A stretch of DNA of 64,000 nucleotides from Megalopta genalis (taxonomy: Eukaryota > Arthropoda > Insecta > Hymenoptera > Halictidae). Below are positions 26,701-38,890 of the stretch, piece after piece. The notes under the pieces are model-generated. The model saw nothing but the letters and a program-made list of their open reading frames with translations. It was not told where the DNA came from and did not search any database. A program made the position numbers and the translations under genes. The stretch is taken from assembly GCF_051020955.1 (NCBI RefSeq), contig NC_135018.1:25509271-25573270 (forward strand), given 5' to 3'. Positions within the stretch are counted from its first letter, which is position 1. Each line of letters opens with the position of its first letter.

Positions 26701-27011
26701 TTCCGTAACCGAAATTAATTAGTACTCCTTGTTGTGGATATCCTAGAATTTTCGTTATTTTCCATTACCGTTCTCTTATACACAGGCAAACCCTTGCGAA
26801 GCATTGTCCATGGTTGATCTACATTTTAAAGCTTCAACAATTTTCTAATGGAATGCGATTGAATTCATTACGTTAAATGGTACGTTGACAATTATTAATA
26901 ATTATTCTTGGAGCGATATTTATCTATTGTAATCATAAAGTATTGCATATACTTACTTTGACATAATTTAATTCGAAAAAGATCACAGTGTTTCGATTTG
27001 TCGACGTGATA
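20784..27011. other. 6.2 kb intergenic region, no gene recognised
   Basis: Contains the 3' flank of the desaturase gene, a CpG-rich patch at about 21580-21800 and ATT-type simple sequence at about 21930-21975. An Arg-rich open frame at 22548-23027 lacks recognisable domains. No exon chain was found on either strand. It could hold non-coding transcripts or distal regulatory DNA. Confidence 0.45.
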
Positions 27012-27675
27012 GGCAGTCGTAGGGACGTCCCTCGTGTCCACACTACTCCCTGAATAGTCGACAAACTGAGGTGGAGTAATAGAGGGGGTTGTCCACTTTT
27101 CCAACTGCGATACGCCTGCAACGACCCGACGCGATGTAACCACGTGACGACAAGTAGGTCAGCTTTTTGCTATGCGGCGCTTTCCTACCACTTCGTTGTT
27201 CGTCTTTGAATAGGAGTGGGAAGTTTGTCGACGAACTCGGCGAGCGTGCGGACGCGAGGGACTTCCCTATGACACCAATAAATGGAAACGCTGGTAGTAC
27301 TTACACGTCCAATCAGAAATGATTCTTGCCGCTTTCGCCGTATTTACGGCATTCGAGCCGGCGACATAAGGGCATCCCTCGTGTCTGCACTAACCCCTAA
27401 ATCAGGGGTGTCAAACTCAAAAGCTAACTTGGGCCAAATAAACAATGCTTAACTTTAGGTGGGCCGCAAAAAAAAATCAATGTTCATAGAAACAAATATT
27501 TTTATTTTGACTAGTACATTGTAATAAACATATATAAAGTTAAATTATTGCTTACGTCCTGATACTTGACATCAAAAATGTTCATCTCGGGCCGCGAGTT
27601 TGACACCCCTGCCCTAAATAGTAAACAAACTAAAGTAGTGTAATAGAGAGGATTGTCGACTTCTGGACACTGAGC
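27012..27675. repeat. pair of ~100 bp direct repeats plus a partial inverted copy
   Basis: Copy A (27012-27112) contains CCCTCGTGTCCACACTACTC, GTCGACAAACTGAGG and AGAGGGGGTTGTCCAC. Copy B (27360-27402 continued at 27620-27675) contains CCCTCGTGTCTGCACTAACC, AAACAAACTAAAGT and AGAGAGGATTGTCGAC. Copy B is split by a hAT MITE. Near 27225-27280 a piece of the same sequence lies inverted (AGTTTGTCGACGAACTCGG, GAGGGACTTCCCTATGAC). Origin unknown, possibly an older transposon. Confidence 0.6.
27403..27611. mobile_element. hAT-type MITE, 209 bp, with 8 bp target duplication
   Basis: Terminal inverted repeats CAGGGGTGTCAAACTC and GAGTTTGACACCCCTG are exact complements. The element is bordered by CCCTAAAT on both sides (27395-27402 and 27612-27619), the 8 bp duplication that defines hAT insertions. 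Subterminal GGGCC motifs (TTGGGCCAAA, TCGGGCCGCGA) also fit widespread non-autonomous hAT elements. No coding capacity. The perfect target duplication suggests a relatively recent insertion. Confidence 0.93.
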
Positions 27676-28193
27676 ATAATATGTAATTGAGATTCATAAT
27701 TTTAAAAAACATATAGATTTCAAAAATTTCGAAATATGAATATTATTCGTCATAGCTTACAACATAGACTGCACGATCATTGCAGTCTTTTTAAAAGTAT
27801 AATTGAAGAATAAATCTACCTGGTAAATAGATTGACGTTACCAGAAGTTAACGAGACCAAATGTAAATCGTGACACGGAATCCAATCGGTGTCCTTGTAT
27901 CAATAGTGAAACTCTCTTTCGAAGTCAACAAGTGACCGCGAGCAAACATACGGCTGACCAAAACGATCTATACCAATTTTAGTACTCGACCAAACCCACG
28001 TAGATGGGCATCGTGAAGTTAATGTCACCATTGTCAGTTCATTGCAAACACATGGAAAGGGTTTACTTTGCGTATTTGATTCCCGACTTTCACTGTTGCG
28101 GCGAAACATTGTCAGCGAGAATCCAGTTTATCTTGACCCGAAACGACAAACAGTCATTGATCGTAGCAATTGTGACGATCAGAGATAATCGAC

Positions 28194-28547
28194 TATATAA
28201 CGCGCGCGAGATTAGTGAGTTAATTGCGTATTATAAAACGGAGCGAGACGCGGATCGAGCGCGAATCGATATCGGCATATCGAGGAAAGCGTTCCCCCCC
28301 CCCCCCCCCATGTTTCATTCTCTTGCTTGTTTACTTCGCTCGTTTGCTTTTCGCGAGTCGTTCAATTCGATCGGAGGCGACTGTTGCCGTCAATTGCACG
28401 GGTCATCCTTGGAGAAAGGGTGCCGCGCGACCGGTATAATTTAATAACCCTAGTTAAGTGATTCAGTCTTGACGGTGCGTCAGTGGTGCGTGAACACGTC
28501 GGTGCGTTCCTTTGGCCGCGCGTTGCACTCGACAGACCGAACCTAAG
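28194..28547 (+). promoter_or_regulatory. candidate promoter and 5' UTR exon of the aminopeptidase gene
   Basis: A TATATAA at 28194-28200 is followed by a CpG-rich, transcript-like stretch ending in ACCTAAG before a good donor GTGAAT at 28548. An acceptor TTTTAG precedes 30272, the start of the first coding exon. Joining them would make an untranslated first exon. A run of C at about 28295-28309 lies inside. Evidence is positional and consensus only. Confidence 0.35.
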
Positions 28548-30271
28548 GTGAATGATGTTCGTTTGGCAAATTTCTGATTTCTATATAAATATTTGTTCTT
28601 ACGACACTGAAGGATGAAATATTGACGGGACGGTTACGCTATTGTAACCATACTCGCGAAGGAAAAGCAAACGACGGTTTTAACTTTATTTTCTCGCGAA
28701 GTTACGAAGATCCTGCAATTCGACAGTGAAAGTGACGAAATTAGAATAACGTTTCGTGAAAATCAAACGTGGTGTTGTAAAAATCATGTCGGTAATTATG
28801 ATTACTCATTAAAATGGGTAATTATGCATAAAAGGTTGTTGTCAGTATGAAGGATGTGGACAACTTTTTCCAATACGATGAAGATAATACCGTCTTCACT
28901 TTTTTTTTTTTTAATTAAACCACGCAAGGTTGCTAATCATTTAGTACGCTATAAAATTGGGAACAACCGTTACCTTAGTACCTAAATAACATTTACTGAA
29001 ACTATTTATCATGCATAGTTACTGTAGTTACGTTGTGATACCGTTCACATTTAATAATTAGTGTATCCCAGTTAATTATTATCTTACATATTTAATAACA
29101 TCGTCGTTTCTATACGACGTGATGCATATACAAAATATTATTATATAACATTGTTATATAAGTATTATATAAATATGCATTGAATAAGGTGTAAAATAAT
29201 AAATAATTATACGATGAAATGTCCAAAATCACCTGTAAGCTGAATGGCAAATTATTTGTTTCATTCAATTGACTCATTGCTTATACTTTTTCTGAAGACA
29301 GCGATTTTTGGAAATTATTGTTACGGGAACAATGGGATTACATACAAAAAAATATTTTCGTATTTAAAATGATTTATTTCAGAAAATACCCGGTCATTGT
29401 TTATGTCAATATATTTATCAATTACAAAGTGAAGGTTGATATCCGCGCATTCTGCAAAAAAGGATGTATAAAAAAAAATAAAAATTCGATAAAACTTGGA
29501 CGATATAACATATACTATTTAGTCCTCGAACAAAGAACGTTTCGAAATATTAATTTGAAAGAAAACGGTGGACGTAACAACACAATCGGTCGTTTACAAT
29601 GAACAAAAAGTTTGTAGAACAAACAGAAATCTTTTATTCAAGGACTAGATAATATAATATATTACACAAAGCTTATCGAATTTTTAATTTCAGATGAACC
29701 AGTACCCAGAAGAAATGGTCACCGTCTTTCTGACAAAACAGCCGGAATGTCGATCACAACTTTGTAATTGATAAATAGTCTTAAATAAAAAATTTATTAT
29801 ACATTCTTTAAAATAAATCAGTTTATATACAAAAACATTTCTCATGTAAACTGCTACGATTTTAAAGGTAAAAATACAATTCCCAAGCATCACATCATTT
29901 CAGCGTTCTAACTGAACGCGAGTTCTTAATATTATAACCGTTTAATATTTTACTACTGAAGTGATAAGACACCTACAAATGTTTGAGTAAGCCTTTTCTA
30001 ACAGATGCAATTAAATCGTTCTCCTTTTGATGCCATCAATAACTTAAATACTGGTGTACTTATTAACGAAGATTATACCATCGTTGTACATCTAGCGAAT
30101 TACATGTTTTATTTCGATTTGCTTTAAATTTCCCGCCATGAACCCGATCCTGTGTTCTCTTTATCACAAGACAGACTTAAGGTTTCGTAATTCTTTAAGA
30201 AATAGGTTAACAATGGGAGAAAAGTTGGTCAGGAAATCATTGCCACAGTTGCTGGATGTTTTAGATTTTAG
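28548..30271. other. non-coding region, probable first intron of the aminopeptidase gene
   Basis: AT-rich with no recognised exon, RNA gene or element. Short open frames (29318-29602, 29690-29893 minus) are A/T-driven and lack motifs. Confidence 0.4.
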
Positions 30272-30292
30272 GTGATATCTGCGTGCTCGTTT

Positions 30293-33200
30293 ATGGTTCA
30301 TGCGCACTGGATGGAGACAATGTTAAAACGTAATTCCGGTGGCGCTCATCGCGATGTTGCGAACGCATCACTGGAGACACAAGTGCACCGTGGGTCCGGC
30401 CTGCTCTGCTTCACTTGCAGCATCTGTTTCATTTTAAGCCTGATTTGCACATGCCTGGCAACGCTATTAGTCCTTCTTGATCAGAAAGTCGAAGCCGCCA
30501 GCTATCAAAACCGTGAGTAACTCGGCATAACCTACACAACTGTCATCGACCGCTTCTGCCGGCATTTGTTATGATTGAATCGTACTAATTGATGGAATCG
30601 TGACGACATGAGCTTGTCAAATTGAGTTGTTAATGTTCGTTGGTAACACAAGGATCATTGTTACCAGCATTAACCAACGGCTCGAAATTTGAAACTTCGA
30701 TCGATATCATGTCTGGAATTTTGTTCGATTCGAAGTATGTTTAAATCGCGAAATTTAGTTTGTGTTATTAAAGACACAAGCTGAACTTTATCATTGCCCC
30801 CTCCCTAGTTTTCACATGCTGAATAGGGAATGTAAATTACCATTTTTTGCGGAAATACTCTAGTTTCCAAAATTTTCACGAAAAACTGCTGCTGATACTA
30901 CTGCAATAAATCTTGCGTATAACAATATGCCTGAGATGGCGCGCCGCGGCGTATGTGTATATCATCATGGAGTCCCCCCACTCCTCTACTACTCTGCGCT
31001 GCGCGGCGGTCAGCAAACAAACTATGAAGCAAGCGTTCCTACTTTTTCAAATTAATATTTCCAACCACTTCATTCGTATATCGAATGAGAAATGGGTTTA
31101 ATAACAGAACGTAAATATTCTTGTAAAATATTGCTAATGAGACATAATTTATAAACAGTTCTAAAGCAATATTCATGCTTACGTGCTTTTTTGTATACAA
31201 ATCACAGGATTTTCATATTTGCGGGGATTGCGGATTATTATGAGAATTCATGTTTTGTCGGAGATAATTAAAACACCTTTACCCATTGAGGATGAAATGT
31301 TGATTATCTTTATCATTGTAATAAAGGCTGGTGGAAATTATGAAATACAGTAAATTCTCCCTAATCGACGCTCAGATTGTACACAAAAATGGACAATTTG
31401 GGAAGAGGAGGTACGATTATTCGAGTCTTGCGGCACGTTTTTATAGTTACCGATTGTCAACAACTGTAAAAACGAGCCGCAAGGTTCGAATAATCGTATC
31501 TCCTTTTTCCAAATTGTCCATTTTTGTGTACAATCTGGGCGTCGATTAGGGAGAATTTACCGTACATCTATTAAAAACATTTACAATTACAAGTACACAG
31601 AATTTCGAATGTTGATCTAAACCAACACACGATTTATCGAACTGTAATGAAAATTTCTACGAAAAGATTGTTATCTTACACTTTAACAAAACGTAAATTT
31701 ATATAAAGCGTTCATTTATAGTTTTACTGACAAGAAAAAAAACTAAGTTTTTCTCACTTCACAATGTTCTTATCTGATTGTGTTTCAGTTGCGCGTTGCG
31801 CCCACGACAAATGCGCATAATCCGCAGTCTACATTTTAAGAGCAGCCCGCTAAAATGCTTAAACACAAAATTATCGTTCGTTTCTCCCACGAACTTGCAC
31901 CGGTATCATCATCTTATCACGGTCGCGATACCGCTATCGAAATTCCGTTCAGCAAATACGAGCAAACAACTAATTGTGCACAAAAACTACCCATCACCTG
32001 TTTCGTTCTCAGCTCAAGCCGTCATGAACAAGCAATTGATAGAAGAGCTATCATTCCGATTGCCGAGTGAAGTGAAGCCATGTCTCTACGACATTTACTT
32101 GTACCCGGACCTGGAAAAGGGTACCTTCCAAGGTAAAGTGATGATTCTGATCGACGTCTTCGACACCAGGAGTTACATAGCTGTTCATCAGAAGGACCTC
32201 AATATCACGTCCACTCAACTGAAGACCTACGACCGGGAGGAGAACTATGAGATCGAGATCGAGGAGACCATACCCATACCGAAGAACGAAATGTTCGTGG
32301 TGTCGACGAAAAACAAGTTGCACTCGGGACTTTATAACTTGAGCTTCGAATTCAATGGTGCCCTGCAACCGGATAAGATCGTTGGATTTTACTCGAGCAA
32401 GTACAAGAGCTCGCAAAACCAGACCAGGTGAATTTCGCGCTTGCAACGCAGATTTCCTGACTAATCGTTTGGGATCGATTCGAATCGAATACACGCGATG
32501 GGGCATTTATATGTAGATTTATCAACTAGATAGTCAGTAGGCATGAATGCATCTCTTTCTCTTTCTTTTCCGATCTGTCCTTATCAATTCCGCGTATTCC
32601 CTTATTATATTCTTCCAATCGCTATAATTATATAGATGAGAACTCACGTGATTCTCCGCACCAAATATTTAGACTGTTGTCGCTATCTTGGTTTTCATTG
32701 AACTGGCTGGCTTGCAACCTATACCTGTGAACGCGGATGGATGAGGACCACCACGCTGATTTCTTTGAAGAAATGCAGTATATTTATAAATTATCCGCGA
32801 TGTTAAAACAGAAGTTATACTAAACATATCAAAGATCGTTTGCACGAGCAATTAGGAACTTCTCAGAATGCTTGATATCGACGTAATTTTATGTCGATGG
32901 AAAGACAAAGAAAATTGAAAATTTTGTTCGAATGTAACATGAGAACGTAACTAGTTCGTTATATTTGTAGGCTTATCGCTACCTCCAAATTCGAGCCCAC
33001 TTACGCCAGAAGAGCGTTCCCGTGTTTCGATGAACCAGCGTTCAAAGCTGAGTTTGCAATACAACTTGTTCATCCTAGTGGCGACTGCTACAATGCTTTG
33101 TCTAATATGAACGTTGAGGTAAATTTTAATTCTTTGATAAATTATGTGATAAATTCTTTTAAATAACCATAGTATATGCATATACAAATTTTGTTATTCT

Positions 33201-36200
33201 TTTGTTAAATATTGTTTACATTAGAATGTAATGTACACTATCTCTGCCACTTTTACATAGATATTTCATCGTTTATATTAAAGTAGTCAAAATGTCTAAA
33301 TGAATTCTCTTATCCCACGTGATTTGCAGAAAGTGCAAGTAAATCAGCCATCGCTTGGCTTAACAACAGTCACTTTTGCGACGAGCTCCCGAATGTCTAC
33401 GTATTTATCGTGCTTCATAGTCAGTGACTTCGTCGCCGTTACCAGTAAAGCAAAGAATCACGACGGCCGCTTGTTTCCGATCAGCGTGTACACCACGAGT
33501 GCTCAAAAGGAGAAGGGTACTTTTGCTCTTGACATAGCTGTAAGCGTCATCCAATATTACATTAGCCTGTTCGACATCGGTTATCCCTTGCCAAAGCTCG
33601 GTAAGCTAACACACGATATTACAACTTAATTGTCGATTTTAAATCCGTATCGTTTGATCAACACTGTTTTCGCCGATAAAAATTCATCGACACTAAGCTT
33701 TATCAAGACCAGACTTTATTAACATCAGTTTTCACCTCATAATAATGATTTACACAGGGTTTAACCAAAGTTCCAGCAACTTCTTTTTATTATAAATTTT
33801 TGTCGATCGAAAGATATAAAATATGTCAATAATAATGAAAAGCAAACATTTCTTTATAATTTAGACGATTAATAAGAATAGCATTTTCCAGTCGTATATT
33901 ACTGACACTAGGCAATATCAATTATATGTCCCTATTATTTATAAGGACATAAAAATTCATTTCTTATTACGATGAATTTTACAAAACTGTATTTTGGCCA
34001 GCTAGATCGACAAATACCCGCTCGGTTAAATGATACGGATCCGCTAATTTTTCGTTTTTAAGTTTCCGTCTTTTCTTCGTAGATTTGGCAGCTATTCCTG
34101 ACTTTGTATCCGGCGCAATGGAAAACTGGGGACTCGTCACTTTTAGAGAAAGTAGATTGTTGTACGACAACAAGACCAGTTCTACCGCAAACAAGTATGA
34201 TATTGTCAGCGTCATCTGTCACGAGTTGGCGCATATGTGGTTTGGAAACTTAGGTAAGCAGAATTTATTATCTTAACATTTTAGTAATGAACAACTGGCC
34301 ATATTATGATAGCCATATTAATTATCTCAGAGATTATTCACGTTCGTGATTTAGAGAGACTTCAATAAACAAATAAGTTACTCTTTCCAAATAAAAAATA
34401 TATACTTTCCTGCAACGAATGCTAGTACTTTGAGAATAGGTAAAGGAAAAGTGTTCCTTTTTAAACTGTTCTAATTTTGCTTTAAACTAATGCCATTTCT
34501 TTTTTTAATTCGAACTTCCGTTTTAGTCTTTTCTGACATTGACAATTCATAGCAACTATAACATTTTACAGTTACTATGGCCTGGTGGAACGATCTATGG
34601 TTAAATGAGGGCTTTGCCACCTTCATGCAATACAAAAGCGCTAATGCAGTACTTCCGGACTGGGGATGGGTTAGTGCTTTGATAAATAACTTCCTAATAT
34701 GTCCTTGTAATTTCTTCGAATATCTCTTGAAAATTACGAAACTGATATTTATATTTTTACTTTTGATCATTTACGAAACTAATGTTTATTATATCTTATT
34801 TCGTTTATTATTTATTTTTTACGGATGGTGCGCGACGCTATGCAGCTCACGGTAGAGGGATCAGTTTGGCAAAACATATAAATATTTCTTGTTGTTTGTT
34901 TTTTTTACGAACTGTAGCATCGATTGTATAATATTACACAATTTCTTTTATATCAAATTATTTATATAGAATTGTTTGATAAATATAAGAAAATAAAGGA
35001 ATAATAGTGGAATATAAAAAATACAAAATAAACGTACATATATGTACATATAATAAACATGAAGCAGACTGTCGTAGTATAACACGATTAATATGTTACA
35101 TCTAAAGTAAGAGATCGAACTCGAGAGTGATTATTCGAGTGTTAATAAATCTGTTTTTTACGATGCGGTTTCAGATGGATAGGTTCCCCATGGAACAGAT
35201 GCATACCGTCTTCGTGACTGATGCAAAATTGAGTTCACATCCGATAGTTCAGATTGTCAGTAATCCTGATGAAATCACTGCCATTTTTGATGATATATCG
35301 TATCAAAAGGTACGCAATTTTTATATTACTCGGCTATTTTAGTTGCAACATGAAATGGAACTTTAATACTAACAAGATCTACAACTTTTTTCATTGAACA
35401 CTGTGTATACGTGAAAAGTTATAAAAAAGAACACGATTTATTGAATGATTTAATACCATTGCATCATAACGCTTTCATATCAATTTTCAGGGATCGTCAA
35501 TAATTCGAATGATGGAAGATTTCATAACTCCCACCGCCTTCTACAGAGGTATTCACACTTACTTGAACAAGTTCCAATATGATAATGCAGAAACGGCGGA
35601 CCTCCTGACGATCCTCGCAGATGTAACTTGGCCGAATTATTTAAACGTGAAAGCAATCATGGATACATGGACCAAACAGATGGGCTATCCAGTGGTGAAC
35701 GTAAAGAAATCCGACAACAAATATATCCTTACACAGAAACGATTCCTCGCTGATCCTGATGTTCGGTACAATGTATCGGATTCCGAGTATGGTTACACGT
35801 GGACCATCCCTATCACATATATCACTAACAAAACGTCTGAACCAACTTGCATATGGTTTGACAAGTCCGATAGCACTGCAGTGATCGAACTGAGTGAGCC
35901 GATCGAATGGATTAAATTCAACGCGAATCAGGTCGGATATTACCGCGTTAATTACGAACTAACCGAATGGGAAACTCTGAACAACCTTCTCCGATATTAT
36001 CACAAGAGATTGTCAGTGTCAGATAGAACTAATCTCTTAGAAGATGCGTTCAGTTTGGCAGCTGCACAGGAACTTGATTACAGCGTCCCAATGAACATGA
36101 CAGCGTACCTTCCAAAGGAACACCATGCTGTTCCGTGGAAGGTGGCCGAGTTGAAATTGGGAGCTATTGATACCCTGTTGTCCTTGACTGATCTCTCAAC

Positions 36201-36948
36201 GAAGTTCAAGAAGTACGTAAGAAACTTGGTCGACAGTGTTTACCACGAAGTAGCTTGGACCGTTGAAAACATCGAGGACCATGTTACTTTGAGACTTCGG
36301 TCGTCGATCCTTGAACTAGCTTGCTCCGTGGGACACGAAGAGTGTCTTGAAGAAGGTAGCAACATATTTAAGAGTTGGATACAAGATCCAAAGGATGTTC
36401 GTCCTCATCCTGATATCCGTGCGCTAGTTTATTATTACGGAATGCATCATGTTGGCGATGAAGCGTCGTGGAATACCATGTTCCAACGATTTCTCGCTGA
36501 GACCGACTCCACGGAGAAACTAAAGCTGATGCAAGGACTGGCTGGAATACGCTCCGATTGGATATTGAATAAGTTCATCACGACAGCCAGCGACGAAAAT
36601 TACGTTCGCTCTCAGGACTTCTTCGGCTGTTTATCCGCTATTTCCAACAACCCAGTCGGAACTCCACTTGTCTGGAACTGGGTTCGATCTAACTGGGAAC
36701 TACTTGTGAACAGATACACCTTAAATGACAGGTACCTCGGTGCTTTGATTCCAAGTATTACTAAGACATTCGCCACGGAGACGAAATTGGACGAAATCGA
36801 AGATTTCTTCGCGAAATATCCTGAAGCGGGCGCAGGTGCGAGAAACCGTGCGAAGGCTCTTGAAACTGTATCGAATAACATCAAGTGGCTCGCCAAGAAC
36901 ACTGACAGTCTGCGAACTTGGCTAAATGCAAATGTGAAAACTGATTAA
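30293..36948 (+). CDS. membrane aminopeptidase N (M1 family zinc metallopeptidase)
   Basis: Type II membrane ectopeptidase that removes N-terminal residues from peptides. A short cytoplasmic tail is followed by a membrane segment at about residues 37-62 (LLCFTCSICFILSLICTCLA onward). Exons: 30293-30516, 31789-32427, 32971-33118, 33330-33600, 34083-34253, 34572-34669, 35175-35309 and 35491-36948, giving about 1047 residues. Key M1 motifs are intact: GAMEN (about 438-442), the zinc site HELAH (474-478) with the third ligand Glu in WLNEGFA (497, 18 residues later), and the catalytic Tyr in ISYQKGSSIIRM. The last large exon is the C-terminal ERAP1-like domain. It ends LNANVKTD with no hydrophobic tail, so a GPI anchor is unlikely, unlike many insect midgut aminopeptidases. 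The exon 1-2 junction is uncertain: the stronger donor at 30513 would need a different acceptor (for example before 31953), giving a shorter stalk and about 991 residues. Confidence 0.93.
31346..31564. mobile_element. palindromic MITE, copy 8, best preserved, in aminopeptidase intron 1
   Basis: 219 bp flanked by TA: starts TACAGTAAATTCTCCCTAAT and ends GGGAGAATTTACCGTA. The arms are close to perfect inverted copies, with GACGCTCAGATTGTACACA, AAATGGACAATTTGGGAAG and TACGATTATTCGAG on one side and their complements on the other. The loop is about ACCGATTGTCAACAACTG. If transcribed with the gene it would fold into a ~100 bp hairpin in the pre-mRNA. Confidence 0.93.
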
Positions 36949-38379
36949 ACGATACATGTATGCAATCAGTTGTCGATGATCTCGTCGAGCAAAGAACATT
37001 CCTCTGAGAGCACTCAAGGAATTGGCGAACAAAACCTGTACATAAGAACAATCACACTTAGTGATTCTGAATTATTGCCAAAAAAATTGGCTACTGTTAC
37101 TCTATTAATATCTGGTTCAACCACAAGGATGAGATTTTTTCGCTTTTGGAAGCTTTAGTCAAGAACACTATAGAACTGAAATTGAGAAAATACAAACAGA
37201 AAATTTTGGAGAGTTAATACATTTAATGGCAAGTGTAAACACTCTGAGAGTATAAGCGTTAAAAGGATTTTCAAGATCGAAATTCACAAGAGAAGTTGAG
37301 ATCTTATTGAAATTTGTAAGAAGAAATATTTAGACAGAACTTATTTTCAGGTGCTCATTGTTTCATTTGTTATCGATAGGAAAACTAATCATCGAACGCA
37401 TGTAACTTGTGAATATTACCTTATCTGCTGTCTACAAAACATAAATGGATTTTCTATAAAACTTTTGTGTTTAATTGTGAAATCCTATAATTCCTTGGGC
37501 ACATGAAATGTTGAACATATCCAATGTATCGGTAGATACAATCAGAAAAATAATAGTGACAAACAGATGACCTGATCCTTTTAATTATAAAATGAAATCA
37601 GTGCAAGAACGCGCGTATAGCTATGCAGATGCAAAATTTATACAGATATGAATGAATTTAGACTTATTAGTAAAAATTGAGAATTTTGTATATACTTCAT
37701 TTCTACTACATATTATAGATATTTTACGTGGAGTTTCGTATCATACGTTCTAAAATACTAACATCGCTTTAAATTAGAGTTATACAGCCCTATTTTCGTT
37801 AATAACTTTTTGTAAGAAAAATGCCTATGACGTCAAGATTACTAAATCTATTCCTATAGATACCCTGTCTGTGATGGAACAAATGGGTTAATTTATAAGT
37901 TAAAGTTTAATATTGTATTAATAAAAGTAAAATATCGTATTAATGTTTATCCTAAACACGCTGTTAATCTTGAAATCAAAAAGCAGTAAAGTTAATTTTA
38001 AGCTTTTCAATCTTAATTTCGAAAAAATTATCTATTTATGAATAATTTTGTAACATACCATAGTAAGCAAATATTTACGAACTTACTAAGTCTGTATATT
38101 AATATGAATTATTCGACAATAATCTTTTTAACGAAGAATATTTAAAATACTTTTCGTAATTCGTAATTCAATTAAATTTAACCAATAAGTATGAAATTAA
38201 TGTCAAATTCCAATAAATTAAATTAATAGTAATACATCAAATATAAGCATATTATGAATGTTTTAGTACCTATATAAATTATTGGAATTTTCTAGTCTTT
38301 TTAAATATATTCGAAAATATAAGTAATATGTTCACGTGTGTATGCAATAAAATCATAAGAAAACAAAAAGGCAAAAAAA
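36949..38379. other. 3' flank of the aminopeptidase gene
   Basis: AT-rich, no gene. An AATAAA at 37920-37925 could be a distal polyadenylation signal, but several A/T-rich variants exist. Nothing else recognised before the tRNA. Confidence 0.4.
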
Positions 38380-38452
38380 TGTTTCCGCCCGGGATCGAAC
38401 CGGGGACCTTCCGCGTGTTAGGCGGATGTGATAACCACTACACCACGGAAAC
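38380..38452 (-). tRNA. tRNA-Val(AAC): tRNA-Val, anticodon AAC
   Basis: The minus strand reads GTTTCCGTGGTGTAGTGGTT from 38452, then a TCCGC-CTAACAC-GCGGA anticodon arm and a CCGGTTCGATCCCGG T-arm, then CGGAAAC closing the 7 bp acceptor stem and a discriminator A. The length is 73 nt, with no intron and no encoded CCA, as expected in eukaryotes. The anticodon AAC (first base normally edited to inosine) reads GUU and GUC valine codons. The A and B box promoter elements lie in the TGGTGTAGTGG and GGTTCGATCCC segments. Confidence 0.97.
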
Positions 38453-38599
38453 CATTGGTACTAAAGTTTCTAGTGTTTGTAATTATAGTACAAACACTAA
38501 AATAAATACAATAAAAAAATAAAAATATAACATAAAATACATAAGCTAAAATATTACAAATTTTTTTAACTTTTTTTGCACTTTTGCACCTCCGAATCT

Positions 38600-38890
38600 G
38601 TGGAGGTCTGCTAAAAAATGGACCGCAAAGTTGACATTGATCTTAATAGCTCTGGATCATAGCATGTAGATTTTTATAAGCACAGATTCTTGCATTTTGT
38701 CGATTCAGGATACTACTATCCTAAAAACTGCTTTCGTCCGTGAGTAGAAGTTTGGTTTATCATTTGGCATAAACGTTGTAGTATGGCACGATCATTTGGC
38801 CTGAGAGTTTGAACGCGATGAACTCGATAAGGTCGTAAGACATAAGCCTCCTTCACGAATTATTCGTCGCACTCTAATTTGATTTATTTT
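38600..38890 (-). pseudogene. decayed Tc1/IS630-type transposase fragment
   Basis: The minus strand from about 38880 translates in pieces to RIIREGGLCLTTL, then, after a frame change, YRVHRVQTLRPNDRAILQRL. This resembles the N-terminal linker region YxxxRVQxLxPxD of insect IS630-Tc1-mariner transposases. It is frameshifted, with stops, and no terminal repeats were found. Same broad superfamily as the remnant near 12.7 kb. Confidence 0.4.

Noticed and set aside
28004..28444. Open frame of 146 residues crossing a run of C
   Set aside because: The proline block comes from poly-C, no motif is visible, and it fits better as a promoter and 5' UTR region.
1675..31564. Repeated ~220 bp units considered as a CRISPR-like or satellite array
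   Set aside because: Copies are dispersed with irregular spacing, are each palindromic and are TA-flanked, so they are MITEs; no short repeat-spacer array exists.
32051..32506. Minus-strand open frame of 151 residues
   Set aside because: Antisense shadow of the well-supported aminopeptidase exon 2.
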